Source: Girardinichthys multiradiatus
Taxonomy: Eukaryota; Chordata; Actinopteri; Cyprinodontiformes; Goodeidae
Length of the DNA stretch: 64,000 nt
NCBI RefSeq assembly: GCF_021462225.1
Contig: NC_061794.1
Coordinates: 42,160,914-42,224,913, forward strand
Direction: 5' to 3'
The position numbers and the translations under genes are program-made. Positions within the stretch are counted from its first letter, which is position 1, and every line of letters begins with the position of its first letter. Of this stretch, positions 24,243 through 35,200 are shown in pieces. The notes under the pieces were generated by a model. The model was not told the origin of the DNA. It did no database searches and saw nothing but the letters and a program-made list of their open reading frames with translations.

Positions 24243-25226
24243 TCAATACTTGGTCGGGAATCCTTTTGCAGAAATGACTGCTTCAATGCGGCGTGGCATG
24301 GAGGCAATCAGCCTGTGGCACTGCTGAGGTCTTATGGAGGCCCAGGATGCTTCGATAGCGGCCTTTAGCTCATCCAGAGTGTTGGGTCTTGAGTCTCTCA
24401 ACGTTCTCTTCACAATATCCCACAGATTCTCTATGGGGTTCAGGTCAGGAGAGTTGGCAGGCCAATTGAGCACAGTGATACCATGGTCAGTAAACCATTT
24501 ACCAGTGGTTTTGGCACTGTGAGCAGGTGCCAGGTCGTGCTGAAAAATGAAATCTTCATCTCCATAAAGCTTTTCAGCAGATGGAAGCATGAAGTGCTCC
24601 AAAATCTCCTGATAGCTAGCTGCATTGACCCTGCCCTTGATAAAACACAGTGGACCAACACCAGCAGCTGACACGGCACCCCAGACCATCACTGACTGTG
24701 GGTACTTGACACTGGACTTCTGGCATTTTGGCATTTCCTTCTCCCCAGTCTTCCTCCAGACTCTGGCACCTTGATTTCCGAATAACATGCAGAATTTGCT
24801 TTCATCCGAAAAAAGTACTTTGGACCACTGAGCAACAGTCCAGGTCAGGCGCTTCTGCCGCTGTTTCTGGTTCAAAAGTGTCTTGACCTGGGGAATGCGG
24901 CACCTGTAGCCCATTTCCTGCACACGCCTGTGCACGGTGGCTCTGGATGTTTCTACTCCAGACTCAGTCCACTGCTTCCGCAGGTCCCCCAAGGTCTGGA
25001 ATCGGCCCTTCTCCACAATCTTCCTCAGGGTCCGGTCACCTCTTCTCGTTGTGCAGCGTTTTCTGCCACACTTTTTCCTTCCCACAAACTTCCCACTGAG
25101 GTGCCTTGATACAGCACTCTGGGAACAGCCTATTTGTTCAGAAATGTCTTTCTGTGTCTTACCCTCTTGCTTGAGGGTGTCAATAGTGGCCTTCTGGACA
25201 GCAGTCAGGTCGGCAGTCTTACCCAT
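24243..25226 (-). CDS. Tc1-family transposase (DD34E), full-length frame
   Basis: Catalyses cut-and-paste transposition: it binds the terminal repeats, excises the element and joins it at TA sites in the nucleus. The 327-residue frame has an N-terminal helix-turn-helix (about 9-43), a basic linker GRKKCGRKR (49-57), a second helix-turn-helix (about 78-105) and the catalytic triad D141 (LFSDES), D231 (FQHDLAPAH) and E266 (SPDLNPIENLW). Thirty-four residues separate the last two, hence DD34E. The start is MGKTADLT, fixed by the homologous N-terminus. Relatives are usually about 340 residues; here KRLTWTVAQW appears to lack about six residues before the first catalytic Asp, possibly an in-frame deletion, so activity is uncertain. 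There are no stops or frameshifts. No host promoter is visible. Confidence 0.93.
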   Translation of the reverse strand: MGKTADLTAVQKATIDTLKQEGKTQKDISEQIGCSQSAVSRHLSGKFVGRKKCGRKRCTTRRGDRTLRKIVEKGRFQTLGDLRKQWTESGVETSRATVHRRVQEMGYRCRIPQVKTLLNQKQRQKRLTWTVAQWSKVLFSDESKFCMLFGNQGARVWRKTGEKEMPKCQKSSVKYPQSVMVWGAVSAAGVGPLCFIKGRVNAASYQEILEHFMLPSAEKLYGDEDFIFQHDLAPAHSAKTTGKWFTDHGITVLNWPANSPDLNPIENLWDIVKRTLRDSRPNTLDELKAAIEASWASIRPQQCHRLIASMPRRIEAVISAKGFPTKY

Positions 25227-25349
25227 GATTGGGGTTTTGAGTGATGAACCAGGCTGGGAGTTTTAAAGGCCCCAGGAATCTTTTGCAGGTGTTTAGAGTT
25301 AACTCGTTGATTCAGATGATTAGGTTCATAGCTCGTTTAGAGACCCTTT

Positions 25350-25554
25350 TAATGATATGCTAATTTAGTGAGATAGGAATTTTGGGTTTTCATGAGCTGT
25401 ATGCCAAAATCATCCGTATTAAGACAATAAAATACCTGAAATATTTCAGTTAGTGTGCAATGAATCTAAAATATATGAATGTTAAATTTTCATTATGACA
25501 TTATGGAAAATAATTAACTTTATCACAATATGCTAATATTATGAGAAGGACCTG
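25350..25554 (-). repeat. Right terminal inverted repeat of the DD34E element
   Basis: Mirror of 23966-24172 with several differences, for example cattatgacattatgg here against the left-arm equivalent. Confidence 0.9.
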
Positions 25555-25795
25555 TATAGTCCTCCAGTGTGTAATTTGATCAGTTTTATTACAGCTGTTC
25601 TGTGAAGGCCTCAGAGGTTTTTAGAGAACGTTTGTGAACAAACAACATCATGGAGGCTGAGGAACACAGCAGACAGGTCTGAGTTTTCAATCTGAGCTAG
25701 GCTGATAAAAGAAAATCGAGAGCATCTTGCAGAGCACTGTTTCCTTCATCATCCTGAAATAAAGAGTATGATGCAGCTAAAAATACGCATGGTCA

Positions 25796-27414
25796 GGCAT
25801 GAGATTCTACTGTATTGTAACCTTGAGTGCAAATGCCACGGTTTCACATTATTAACACAAAAATTAAAAATGTAACAAAAATGTGTGGTTTGATCTTATT
25901 GCTTGTACAACATTTTATAATGTTGCTCCTATAATAATATTGATTATTACAGATAATGTTGTCTATGAAATTTAATTATTGTTGCTATTGAGAAAACAGC
26001 ATAGAGTATTGACAGACTTGAAACTGATGTTGTCACTGACTGACATACCCCCTCAGGACTTATTTGTCAAAAAAAATGAAATCCATGCTTCCACTATACA
26101 ATAATGGACTATTTTGTAAAACATGATCACCAAATAATATACGTTGGAGTTTGTGATGACAATGTGGAAGTTCTACAGTACTAAAATAGAGCAATGGTTG
26201 GACCTGTTAATCGGTGTCCAAATGTTTTCTGTGGATTTGTATTACAAGTTCTCTAATGCTGTTTTTTCTCATCAGTCACAAAGCTGCTAACATGGTTACT
26301 TAGTCTTGTTTTTTAATGTTATTTATTAAGTTAACTTATAGGCAGGCAGACCCTTTCCTTTCCTGTGGGGAAGCCAAGGGTTGAAAGGTATGCACCAATT
26401 ACGGTGTTTTTCCATCTTTTCCTGACCTGCAAGAGCAATTAAGGCCAACTGGATGACTCCAGGTGACATTTTCCAGTTGAAGCAGCACAGATTTTTGATT
26501 TTTTGTTTCATGTTGGCACATTATTGTTCTTCTTGGCCTTCAAGAACAGCCACAAAGTGACTTCATTCTCTCATAGTGCTCCATCTCCATAACAGAAGAT
26601 TACTGATATTCCACCTCTTACATTGCAATGACCAGTCATTGTGGCACACCGGAAGAGTTTTTGTTGTCACGGTTGGAAATTGGATATTTTTTTTTATTAT
26701 TAGCCCTTTTACTGCCTGTCCCACCCAATGAGCACCTCCCACCCCCCTCTGCTTTTCGCTCCTGCTCTAACTTTCTCCTTTCTTCCCAAGCGTTCTGTTT
26801 TGCCCGTTTGGCCGATCAGTAAATGCCGGTGCACTCAGGGTCTCTGTTATGACATTGTTAACTTTCGGGTACGTGTAGAGGACACAAATGTAAACACTGC
26901 CTTTTATCATGGCCTCAATGCGGTCAGTCAAATCAATGTTGGGGGTTTATTTGACAATGGTGATTTGTTGTTGTGCAGTTGGAAGCGGCAAGCTCCTCCA
27001 TGATAAGTGCACTTTCGTACAAAAGGCAGACCAGGCCTTCCCCTCATTTACTCTATTTGCTTCCTGTCTCTTTAGTTATCATTTCTGTTTGATGTTCTTC
27101 CAAAAAAACATCCAATCCTTTTTCCTTCTGTTTATCTTTCCATTAAGAAATCTCTTTAGCTAATTTCGTCTTCTTTTATACATATGGCTGATTCATTTAC
27201 TGATGAGTTTCTTGTGCTTATAGCTCCTCTCCATTTTTCTCATCCAAGTTCACCATCATATAAACACAGACACTTTTAGTCTTAGACTTCACAACATATT
27301 GTTACAGCCTCACCAAGAAAGGTGTGTTAATGGAAATGAAGCTGGCAGTGTGGCTGATTTTTTTTGTGTTTATTCATAAAGAAATGTCAGAGTGACCTAT
27401 GTGTTCTCTTTCAG
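25796..27414. other. Putative intron, nothing recognised
   Basis: AT-rich sequence with short frames only. It runs up to a polypyrimidine tract (gtgttctctttcag) at the exon 2 acceptor. Confidence 0.45.
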
Positions 27415-27491
27415 ATGATAAGCCAGTCCAGGAGGAAGACTGGGTGGTGTGTCAGCACCCTGAGTGTCCTGACCGCCGGAGGGCCTCTAAG
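27415..27491 (+). CDS. Putative second coding exon of the same unidentified protein
   Basis: Seventy-seven bases are bounded by a strong acceptor (gtgttctctttcag before 27415) and a consensus donor (aag|gtaag after 27491). With the last base of exon 1 the first codon is GAT (Asp), followed by 25 codons: DKPVQEEDWVVCQHPECP, then DRRRASK. The exon ends on a codon boundary. A Cys-x3-Cys pair (VCQHPEC) and a basic tail are the only notable features. The frame is open across the join with exon 1, and the composition is unlike the surrounding AT-rich DNA. I do not recognise the product. The next exon would start in phase 0; I did not find it in the window. Confidence 0.55.
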
Positions 27492-28026
27492 GTAAGACTC
27501 TTTAATGGTCAAAGACATAAATCTAAAAAACCGACAAGCACGGCAGTGAGAAGTTTGCCATAAACCTTTCACTTGCATTTTTGGCTGGAAAACCTGAGAG
27601 ACTCTGGGAAATTTGATGTCGTTTGTAATATAGACAGCATCTGTGGTCTGTCTGTGTTCAAACATAGGAAAATTGCAATACGTTGCCTGAACTTTGTAAA
27701 TGTACAATAATCCCTTTATGATTATAGAAGTCCCATATAGGAAGCAAACGGCTATCTTCAGTTGATTGAAGCAGGCTGCAGATTAGACAGTTCAAAGCAG
27801 TTAGATTAGCATAAAAGCTGATAAAAACAAACACTGCTGACTGCCGCCTCAGATTTAGCTGAGACAACACACCTGGTGGTGTTGATGCAGGACTGATTCT
27901 GGGTCAGTTTCCAGATCGGTAGCCTAAGTTACAGTTAAGAGAATTCTTTTGATGACTAACCGTATGTTGTGTGTAGGGAATGGATACCAAATTCAGTACC
28001 TTTATAGGAACAAACAAATTCTGTCG
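27492..28026. other. Putative intron, nothing recognised
   Basis: Short spurious frames only. Confidence 0.45.
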
Positions 28027-28030
28027 GTAC

Positions 28031-29839
28031 TGTTGTAATTATGAATCTGAGAATATTATTTAATATTAATATTTTAATATTTTATCAAATAATATTTTGG
28101 TCTGTTAAAGGTTGTCCTGTGAATACCAGCCCAGTAAGGTGATGGTATTAGGACAAAATAGGTAGGTGTGAGACGAGCTCTGACATTATTGAACAGCATA
28201 AACTCTGCACACATGGAATGAATTCACACAATTTCTTAAAATACAAGAATTTATTAACAAAAATAAGTCAACTCAAAGTCAAACATATTTCAATCAACAA
28301 ACTCTTTACTATGCTAAAACAATCCAACTAAACTACCAAGCAGAATTAAAGAATAACGAAGACTAATGGGCTATGTACAATATAAACAAGTTGATTAAAA
28401 ATGATTGGAAATTATGACCAAAAGAGTGATGCAACATTACCATGCAATGTTTATGTTTGAGAACCAAGGATTATCTTGAAGAATCTGGAAGTGAAGTTAA
28501 GTTAGTCTTGGAACTAACTTAGGCAATAATCAGCAGACCTTTAGACAACCAATCACAATGCAAGATCAGATAAAATATTATTTTAATGAAATAATATTTT
28601 AAATAATGATCTGCTGAATAAAACCAACCTTCTGGATGACTAATTCTCAACAGTGTCTCATTAGCTGTCTTCATTTATTCAAATAATATTTGAAGAAATA
28701 TTATTAAGGGGATATTTTGGAAACGAGCCAAATCTTTCTGGAGAAACGGGACTTAATGGTGTTTACTTAATTATCAAATCTGGTAAATGATGTTCAGGGA
28801 CTATTATTCACTAGCTTGAAACTAACAACCTTCCTGTTAAATACTCTTTAGTAGCAAGCACGTGTTCTTTCCAGTTAGCAGTTGAGCTAACAAAGAAGCT
28901 GAGAGCTTAGCACCAGAAACAAACACATATCTTTAAAATACCAGGGTTAATATAAGGGTTAAATTGCATAAGAGCGGACGGCACGTTATGATTAATGTTC
29001 TGTTTAAAAAAATCACCCTTTAAATAAAGTTTGTCTTAACTTTAAAAACATACAAAAAACACAAACCGGCACGTGTGTTGCAGATAGCCTGCTAGCAATA
29101 AGGTAGCCGAGTTTCACAAAAACAAAACTAAACTTCATAAATGAAAATGTTCAGATTATTTCATCCTGTTAATCTGCCCAAACATAACCTCTGACCATGG
29201 TGAGGAAATGTTGTCCAAGGGGCAATGAAGTTTGAAGAAGGTATCCACAGTGAACAAAGGGTTAGCTTTCTGCTAACCTCCTCAGCTTCTCACGATCAGA
29301 AGGTGCGTTCGTTCTGTGAACAAAAGGGTTAGCTCCGGAGCTGTAGCTGGGCGGTCCGTCCTGTCCACTGCGGTCTCTGCTGTCTTCCTTCCAGACTGGG
29401 AGACCGCGTCTTTGCAGGGGCTTCTCTCGAACACCGTTTGCGTCTGCGGGGGCTCGGAGAGACAGTCAAGCAATGCTTGTACCTTAATTACCCCCGTTCA
29501 TGAATGAAAATACCGGATACATAGACAGTATTTCATTCGTACTTATCTTTGCATATGATCGATGATCGTATGGCTTCCTTGGATCCAGTTGAAGAGTTTA
29601 TGTCTTTTTGACAGCAAAAGACATCAGCGCGCTTTGTTCCCCTCCTATCCCAATGGTCACCGGTGTGGAAGAGGGCGGATGTAGCAACCGCTGTGCTTTT
29701 ATTTGGGTAGTGGCGTCACAGGAAGTCCACAGTTATCCCGTTTCCTGGCTGTGCCGGAAGAAGGTTAATGCACTTTATTTTGAAAGTTCCAGAAAGGTCC
29801 AGAGTTTAATGTTGAAATCCATGGCTTTGGGTCCCAACA
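28031..29839 (+). mobile_element. Solo LTR, copy 1 (1,809 bp)
   Basis: It starts TGTTGtaatt and ends gggTCCCAACA, and is flanked on both sides by GTAC (28027-28030 and 29840-29843), a 4-bp target duplication. The TG...CA ends and short terminal inverted repeat are typical of LTRs of retroviruses and related LTR retrotransposons. No gag/pol/env coding sequence is attached, so it is a solo LTR left by recombination. It shares extended similarity with 56274-58021 and has segments that copy lacks, for example about 28296-28365. The orientation is assigned arbitrarily as plus because internal sequence is absent. The parent element is not identified; a 4-bp duplication fits several retroviral and Ty3-like groups. 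Confidence 0.8.
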
Positions 29840-29843
29840 GTAC

Positions 29844-30279
29844 TACCTCGTACTGATTCACGTAAAATCAAACGTTACAATGTTTCGGAACCTAAACTCA
29901 TCATTGTGACACTGAAGGAGTGGAAGAGTGGGCGATTTTTCATGCTGGACATGAACGAAACATTGCATGCACAAAAGCGTAATGACGTCAGTAGCCGCTG
30001 GTACAGTCACCAATTATTAAGAAAAAACACTGCGCAGTCAGTTAAGGGTTTTCATATTGAAGAAATGTTTCAAACAACTGCGATGTTACAATACAAACAG
30101 CTGGATGTTGTGATGATACATTCAGTTTATATACTGAGAAATAAATATGTTAAATTAAAAGTTTTTGAGACTTTATTATTAAACGAATTAACATTTATTA
30201 ACATTTATTACCACATAAACAATCAAATGTGAAAGGTACCCTTCCTTAGTTGTGTGTTGTAATTTCTGAGTAACTGGTT
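29844..30279. other. Non-coding stretch, nothing recognised
   Basis: A 108-codon frame at 29906-30232 has no recognisable content; AT-rich. Confidence 0.4.
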
Positions 30280-31640
30280 TGCATTTTAGCTACATTTTGA
30301 AGCACTGTTAGCAACTCCTCAGTAAACGAAGTAGCTATTGGCTGTCCTAAAAGTTGCTAGAAGTCATTAGATGACTTCATCACCTAACTTGCATATTTGT
30401 TCAAGTAATTATCATAAAAGAGAAACTCTGGCAGTTACTTTGGATTTATGTTTTTTTTAATTAAGTTTCAGCAATGAAGTCAGTGAAACATGAACATTTT
30501 ATAAGAATCAAAATAATAATGATTTTTGTAAAAACATTTTTACAACTTGTTAATAGCAATGTGAAATGAAAATGAAAGTATGGTCTGGCCCTATTTCAGG
30601 TTCATTGTATTTTTATCCCCCTCAACATCCATGTTGTGCTGGCTCACAGGAAGAGTATGTCATCTTCATTTTGGTCATGGCTGAAAAAAACATTAAATTA
30701 AAAGTTAGTTTTGCATTATATTTAAATCTCGTTTTGTAATCAAGGGAGGTATTAGTTGATGCTTTGCGATTCATTTGCAAGGTGGACATGGAGTGGTATG
30801 GGTCTCCTTTCCTCTCTCCTCTGTGTTCTGACTTCAGGCAGAGTGTGCTACACGTCGAGGCTGCTATGAGGCCTACTACCTGTCAGTGCTTGGGAAGTGA
30901 GAGAAGCTCACGGCAGCACTCGCTGCTTGCTGAGGACAGTAATACTAGGTTCATGCTTGACCCATTGAACAGGGCACTGTCCCAGCCCCTGCACGAGTGT
31001 CCAGGAGCTGTGCGGCACCTGGGCATGCACCTCAGATTTTTGTAAGTTGGAGCAGAACCGCGCAACCGTAGTTTAGTTCAAAACAGGGGAAAACGAAGGA
31101 ACCCTTGCTAAGTGAGTTCGCCTGTACTGACATTTATATGATCCATCTATGAGGGATCATATGAGGGACAGCCAAATGGCACAAAACTCATTAAAGGTGA
31201 TTGCTGCTGCAATCGGTAAAGAAGAGTTTGTCGTAAGACATGGAAAAATATGTAGAGTTGCTTTGTGAAAGCCAAAAAGAAAGCCCAGGGAAGAAGCGGT
31301 GATCCGAGTGGAAAAAAAAGCAGTTCCAGCCATCCTACTGCAGCTGTGTTTTCAGAGAATACTGCACCATCGTCAGCATCATGTGTAAACACCTACAGCG
31401 CTTGTTCAGGCTAGCTCTACTGACGGAGCTCTGCTCGACACCCCAAAGTGTGACTTTAACTAAGCCTTAACTGCAGAACCAATGGTGCTTTCAGTGCTTT
31501 CAACAAGTTGCCAAGTCTCCAATAACACAGAAAAAAGTTGCTATATTTGTCACTAGTTGCTTTTTTAAAAAAGGTCACTAGAGGGTTCTGAAAACTCGCT
31601 AAAAATAGCTAGAAAGTTGTTAAGTTGGCACCAGTGTTGT
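30280..31640. repeat. Possible degraded interspersed element
   Basis: The left end has aaaagttgctagaagtcatt, then agatgacttcatcacctaac. The right end has ttgctatatttgtcactagt, then aaggtcactagagggttctg, gctaaaaatagctagaaagt and tgttaagttggca. Both resemble parts of one dispersed teleost repeat. The middle (30760-31400) is less AT-rich, with a 93-codon frame I cannot assign. The extent and class are uncertain. Confidence 0.35.
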
Positions 31641-32679
31641 AAACCTGTGACACTTACAGATTAACCAATCTGTTGACTGGCTTTTGTGATGTGACCCGAT
31701 TAGCAGCCCCCAGCTGACAGAACGGTAGAACCAGGCCAAGTCAGACACTGTAACTGTGCACCAGAATGCTTCACAGTCCAACAATATTTAAACGGCATTC
31801 AACGCAGTTCAGCACAAAACACTTCAATAAAGCATTGAATGCAACAAATCAGTTAAACACGTGGGATTAACTAAATGACACAATTTCCTACTCTTTACTC
31901 TGCCCAGACCAGAAAAGTATGAAAATAATAAAACGAAAGAACTATTTACTTTGGCTGACTTGTCTTCGGGTCTTCGGTGGAGTCTGAGGATGGGGGGTGT
32001 AGGCGAGTAGGTTTTCTTCTAGGAAAGTATGGAGTGGTGAGTGTTTGTGCAAATCTCCTCCTTTGTCCGAAAACAGGAGAAAAGATGATCAACAGTTGGC
32101 AGACGACTGAGAGAAGGAAAAAAAAAGGAAAAATTAGTCGCCTTGGAAAAACCTCTGTGTGGTTTTAGTTTAATTTAATTTTTTTTAGATTGAGCTGCTA
32201 TTTGTCACCTCTGCCAGTGATATCAGAGTTGCAGTGCATGCTGGGAGGTGTAGTAACAGTTCGTTTACCTGACAAAATGGATGATGGTAGAACAATTCTG
32301 AGCCAATTTAAAAGTGTGAAAACCTTTTTGAATGTTTTTTATAATCGTTTTAACATTATTGATTTTAATGAGTAGCTGTCTGTTTTTAGGGATCTTGGTT
32401 TAAATTTCACACCACATTCTTTTACTTTTGACAAGTCTTGAAGCTATTTTGTGGATTCGGGTAAAAGAAAAGTCCTGGTCCCAACGCCATTGCAGGACAT
32501 CTTCTGAAAAACTGTACCTCACAGCTTGCAGAAATATTCTGTTTTATTTTCCCTGCATTTGCGTAAAGTTCCTCATCTATGGAAGGAGTCAATAATTGTA
32601 CCCTTCCCAAAGTCCAAAATAGCAAAGTCATTTAATGATTTTTGACCAGTTAGTCATGACCCTTTAGTCATGAACACAT
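31641..32679. other. Non-coding stretch with one candidate regulatory motif
   Basis: No exon or repeat was identified apart from the ZNF143/THAP11-like motif at 32231-32254. Confidence 0.4.
32231..32254 (-). promoter_or_regulatory. ZNF143/THAP11 (SBS)-like motif
   Basis: On the minus strand the site reads actacacctcccagcatgca then ctgc, close to the vertebrate SBS core ACTACAnnTCCCAGnATGC found at promoters and chromatin anchors and bound by ZNF143 and THAP11. No promoter or first exon is visible nearby, and the motif can also occur within repeats. Confidence 0.4.
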
Positions 32680-33590
32680 TCGAAATTCAAATTAATAAAG
32701 GAAGTGATGTTGGAGACAGTAATGTGTTTTATTGGAGCCCCTTTTTTATTGAGTCTCCCCAGGAACGTGTCCTCCCCCCCTTTTATTTGTCTTATACACA
32801 AATGACTGCCAGAGCCATTACACAGGGCATCACATTATTAGGTTTTCAGATGATTCTGTTGTAGTGAAGACACGAAACATGGCCTGGTAGTTAATGACTT
32901 TTTAAAATGGTGCAAAGCTTCCTTTCTAAACAAATATGGTTGCGATGAAAGAAATGTGTGTTGACTTTAGTAAAAGCCCCACCTCTTTCACTCTGGTTGA
33001 GCTGGTGCCACGATATAAATACCCGGGAGTACGTATTGATGAAAAATTGAGCTCCGACCCCCTGGTAGAGTCACTGGCTGAAAAAGAACACCAGGGTATG
33101 CAATTTTCGGACACCTAACACTTTTAATGTCAGTCCTGTTTACATAAAAGTGTTATTATCTTGTTTTATTGAGTCCATTATTTTCTTTTTCTGTCATCTG
33201 TTAGCAAGGGCCACTTTCAGTCAGGAATAACAACTGTTTGCAGAGCATTGTTAAACAATGCAGAAAAATTCCTGGCATCCCTCTTGGCAATCTTAGTGAT
33301 TTCTATAATATTAGATCATTAAAGAAAGCCAAGATTATCAAATCTGATCCCAGCCTTGCACTTTGGGCTGAGTGTCGACATTTGCCATTAGGCCAGAGGT
33401 ATAAAATGCCACTCTGTAAAGCCAATAGCCTGAGGAAATCTTTCATTGCCACTGCTGTCAGCCTGAGAAATTCCAGCAGGTGAGAATTGTTGTTGATGAG
33501 GTTGTTGTGTGCTGTTTCTTGTGTGTAACTGCTGACTATACAGTAAGTGGTCCTTTGGGGACAATAAGGGTTAACTGAACTGAACAGAGA
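32680..33590 (+). mobile_element. Decayed L2-type LINE, reverse transcriptase to 3' end
   Basis: Plus-strand text includes ESPQERVLPPF (mutated G-x-P-Q-G-x-V-L-S-P), then a catalytic-box remnant FSDDSVVV at about 32843-32866 (normally FADD), then EMCVDFSKSPTSFTLVE and KYPGVRIDEKLSSDPLVES. The C-terminal tail lies at 33238-33483 (VKQCRKIPGIPLGNLSDF, then LPLGQRYKMPLCKANS). The 3' end finishes with a tgaactgaac tandem tail. Frameshifts and stops separate the blocks. The short tandem tail and protein pattern fit the L2 clade. Confidence 0.75.
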
Positions 33591-35200
33591 AGTAGAATAC
33601 AAAGAAAACATTAAAGGAGTCAGTGTCAGTACAATAGTCACATCACAAGTTGAGAAAAAAAAGTTAAAGCAGGTTGTTTTGACCTTCTTTATTAAGATTA
33701 ACCTTGAATCTTAAGTCATTTTCTGCGCAATCTTTGCTGTAACTGTTGAGTAAAGCTTTTGACTGCAGGAACAGGTTGCACACACATTTTAGTATAGCTT
33801 TATATCTGTCTACCCTCACACCGGTTCTGACAACTCTGGGTAGCTGGTGAATAGTTTAGAAGGAAGCAATTTCCAACTTAACCACTAGATGTCAGTAAAT
33901 GTTGCATACTTACTGTAATTGTTGCATACTGTCTGTTTTTTTTATTTATTAGAGGTTTACTTTAAAAAAATAAAAGCATTAATGACCAGCTTTTTAAAAC
34001 CATACCATAACTTTTCCATTACTCCGTTCAAGTTTACCAAGTCCCATTTTGTCTGAAATGAACCAAACTTTACTGGTAAATCTTTAAATGTTGTGGTTTG
34101 GAGCAGTCACTGATTAAGGGGCCGGATAAGAAAAGATGGATGTAGGTAGATGTGATTTGGCCTCTTCTCTGCTTGTTGTATCAGCAGTGTAAAAGGTGAA
34201 GCAGAGTCCCAAAACTGTTTTTGTTCTTTCAGGTGTTTGAAGGGGCGTGGATCTTGGTGCTCTGTCTCTGGCCACCAGACTGTGAAATGAATTATTCCTT
34301 TGAAGCCACAAGTTTCTGAAAGTGGGAATCGGGCCAGAAGGCCAGGGGAAACCGCCATAGTGTCTGGTTTTGTCTGTCAGTCTGGATTGTTTTGGTTTGT
34401 CTGCAATGCCTGGACGTCTCCCTCTTCTTCTGTCTTCTTTGTGGAAACAATGGAAAGGGAAGATGATAGAGAAAAGATTTTGAATCGAGACAGGCTGTAG
34501 CGAGAGAGCTGATTATATATAGTTTCTTTCCATGGCAACTGAGAATAATAAAGTAGAGAGGGAAAGAAAAAGCCAAAGAGCTCAGTCTATTTCTCTGGTC
34601 TCCACATTACTGAGACAATAAAATCTGGTTTTCCTGATAGATGAAATCACTTGAGACTCACGAGCCTTTCCTCTGTGACAGATTTTCCTCTGTTTAAAAG
34701 ATTTGTGTGCAGAGTTTTGAATGAGATGCAGTACTTTCTCCTTTGTCTTGGTCAGGGTAGATGTTATGTAAGGAGATTAAGGAAAGACATATCCCTCTGT
34801 AGACTGCAGACATAGGGAAGGGGACCAACAGTTTTCATCTCATCAGTCAGTGTGATGGCAGTTAGAACCCCACTACTCTCCAGGACTTTTGGCTGCTCAT
34901 CTGTCTGCTCCATTGATCTCCTTTTTCTCCTTTCTCATCTGGACAATAAACTATGTAATGAGACACTTGGTTATAAAGTACCTTATTTGCAGTCATGCCA
35001 CTCTTATCTGTTGGTAGATGGGGATGACAGTGTTTCTTGTTGGCAATTATAAGCCAACTTTCACAAAATGTGGGTATTTAAAATAAATAAAATGGCTCAA
35101 AACAATTATTTTAAATAGCTCACCAGTCTACTCTCCTTGGAAAATGTTGGCTCAAATTTTGTCTTGATTCTTGTACAGATGTTGACCAATGTGAAACTAT
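33591..35200. other. Non-coding stretch, nothing recognised
   Basis: Short frames of up to 94 codons on both strands, none with recognisable content. Confidence 0.45.

Larger units (their letters stand above)
23966..25554 (-). mobile_element. Nearly intact Tc1/mariner DD34E transposon
   Basis: A 1,589-bp element flanked by TA on both sides (23964-23965 and 25555-25556), the signature Tc1/mariner target duplication. Its ends are caggtccttctc and gagaaggacctg. The terminal inverted repeats are long, about 205 bp (23966-24172 and about 25350-25554). Each contains an outer and an inner ttagcatat-type motif, the IR/DR layout in which transposase binds two sites per end. A single transposase gene fills the interior on the minus strand. 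It is nested inside an older Tc1 copy. Confidence 0.95.
23683..25795 (+). mobile_element. Family A Tc1 relic interrupted by a younger Tc1 element
   Basis: The left end at 23683 begins cagttccttgcaaaagtatt after a TA. It continues through terminal-repeat DNA to 23963, where a DD34E element is inserted. The relic resumes at 25557 with gtcctccagtgtgtaatttg, then acagctgttctgtgaaggcc and gaacaaacaacatcatgg (transposase start region). It ends in a degraded N-terminal coding block near 25720-25780 (gagcactgtttccttcatca). No right terminal repeat is seen. The same family as 1195-2280. Confidence 0.75.

Noticed and set aside
30764..31045. 93-codon frame MRFICKVDMEW...
   Set aside because: It lies inside a probable degraded interspersed element and has no recognisable motifs.
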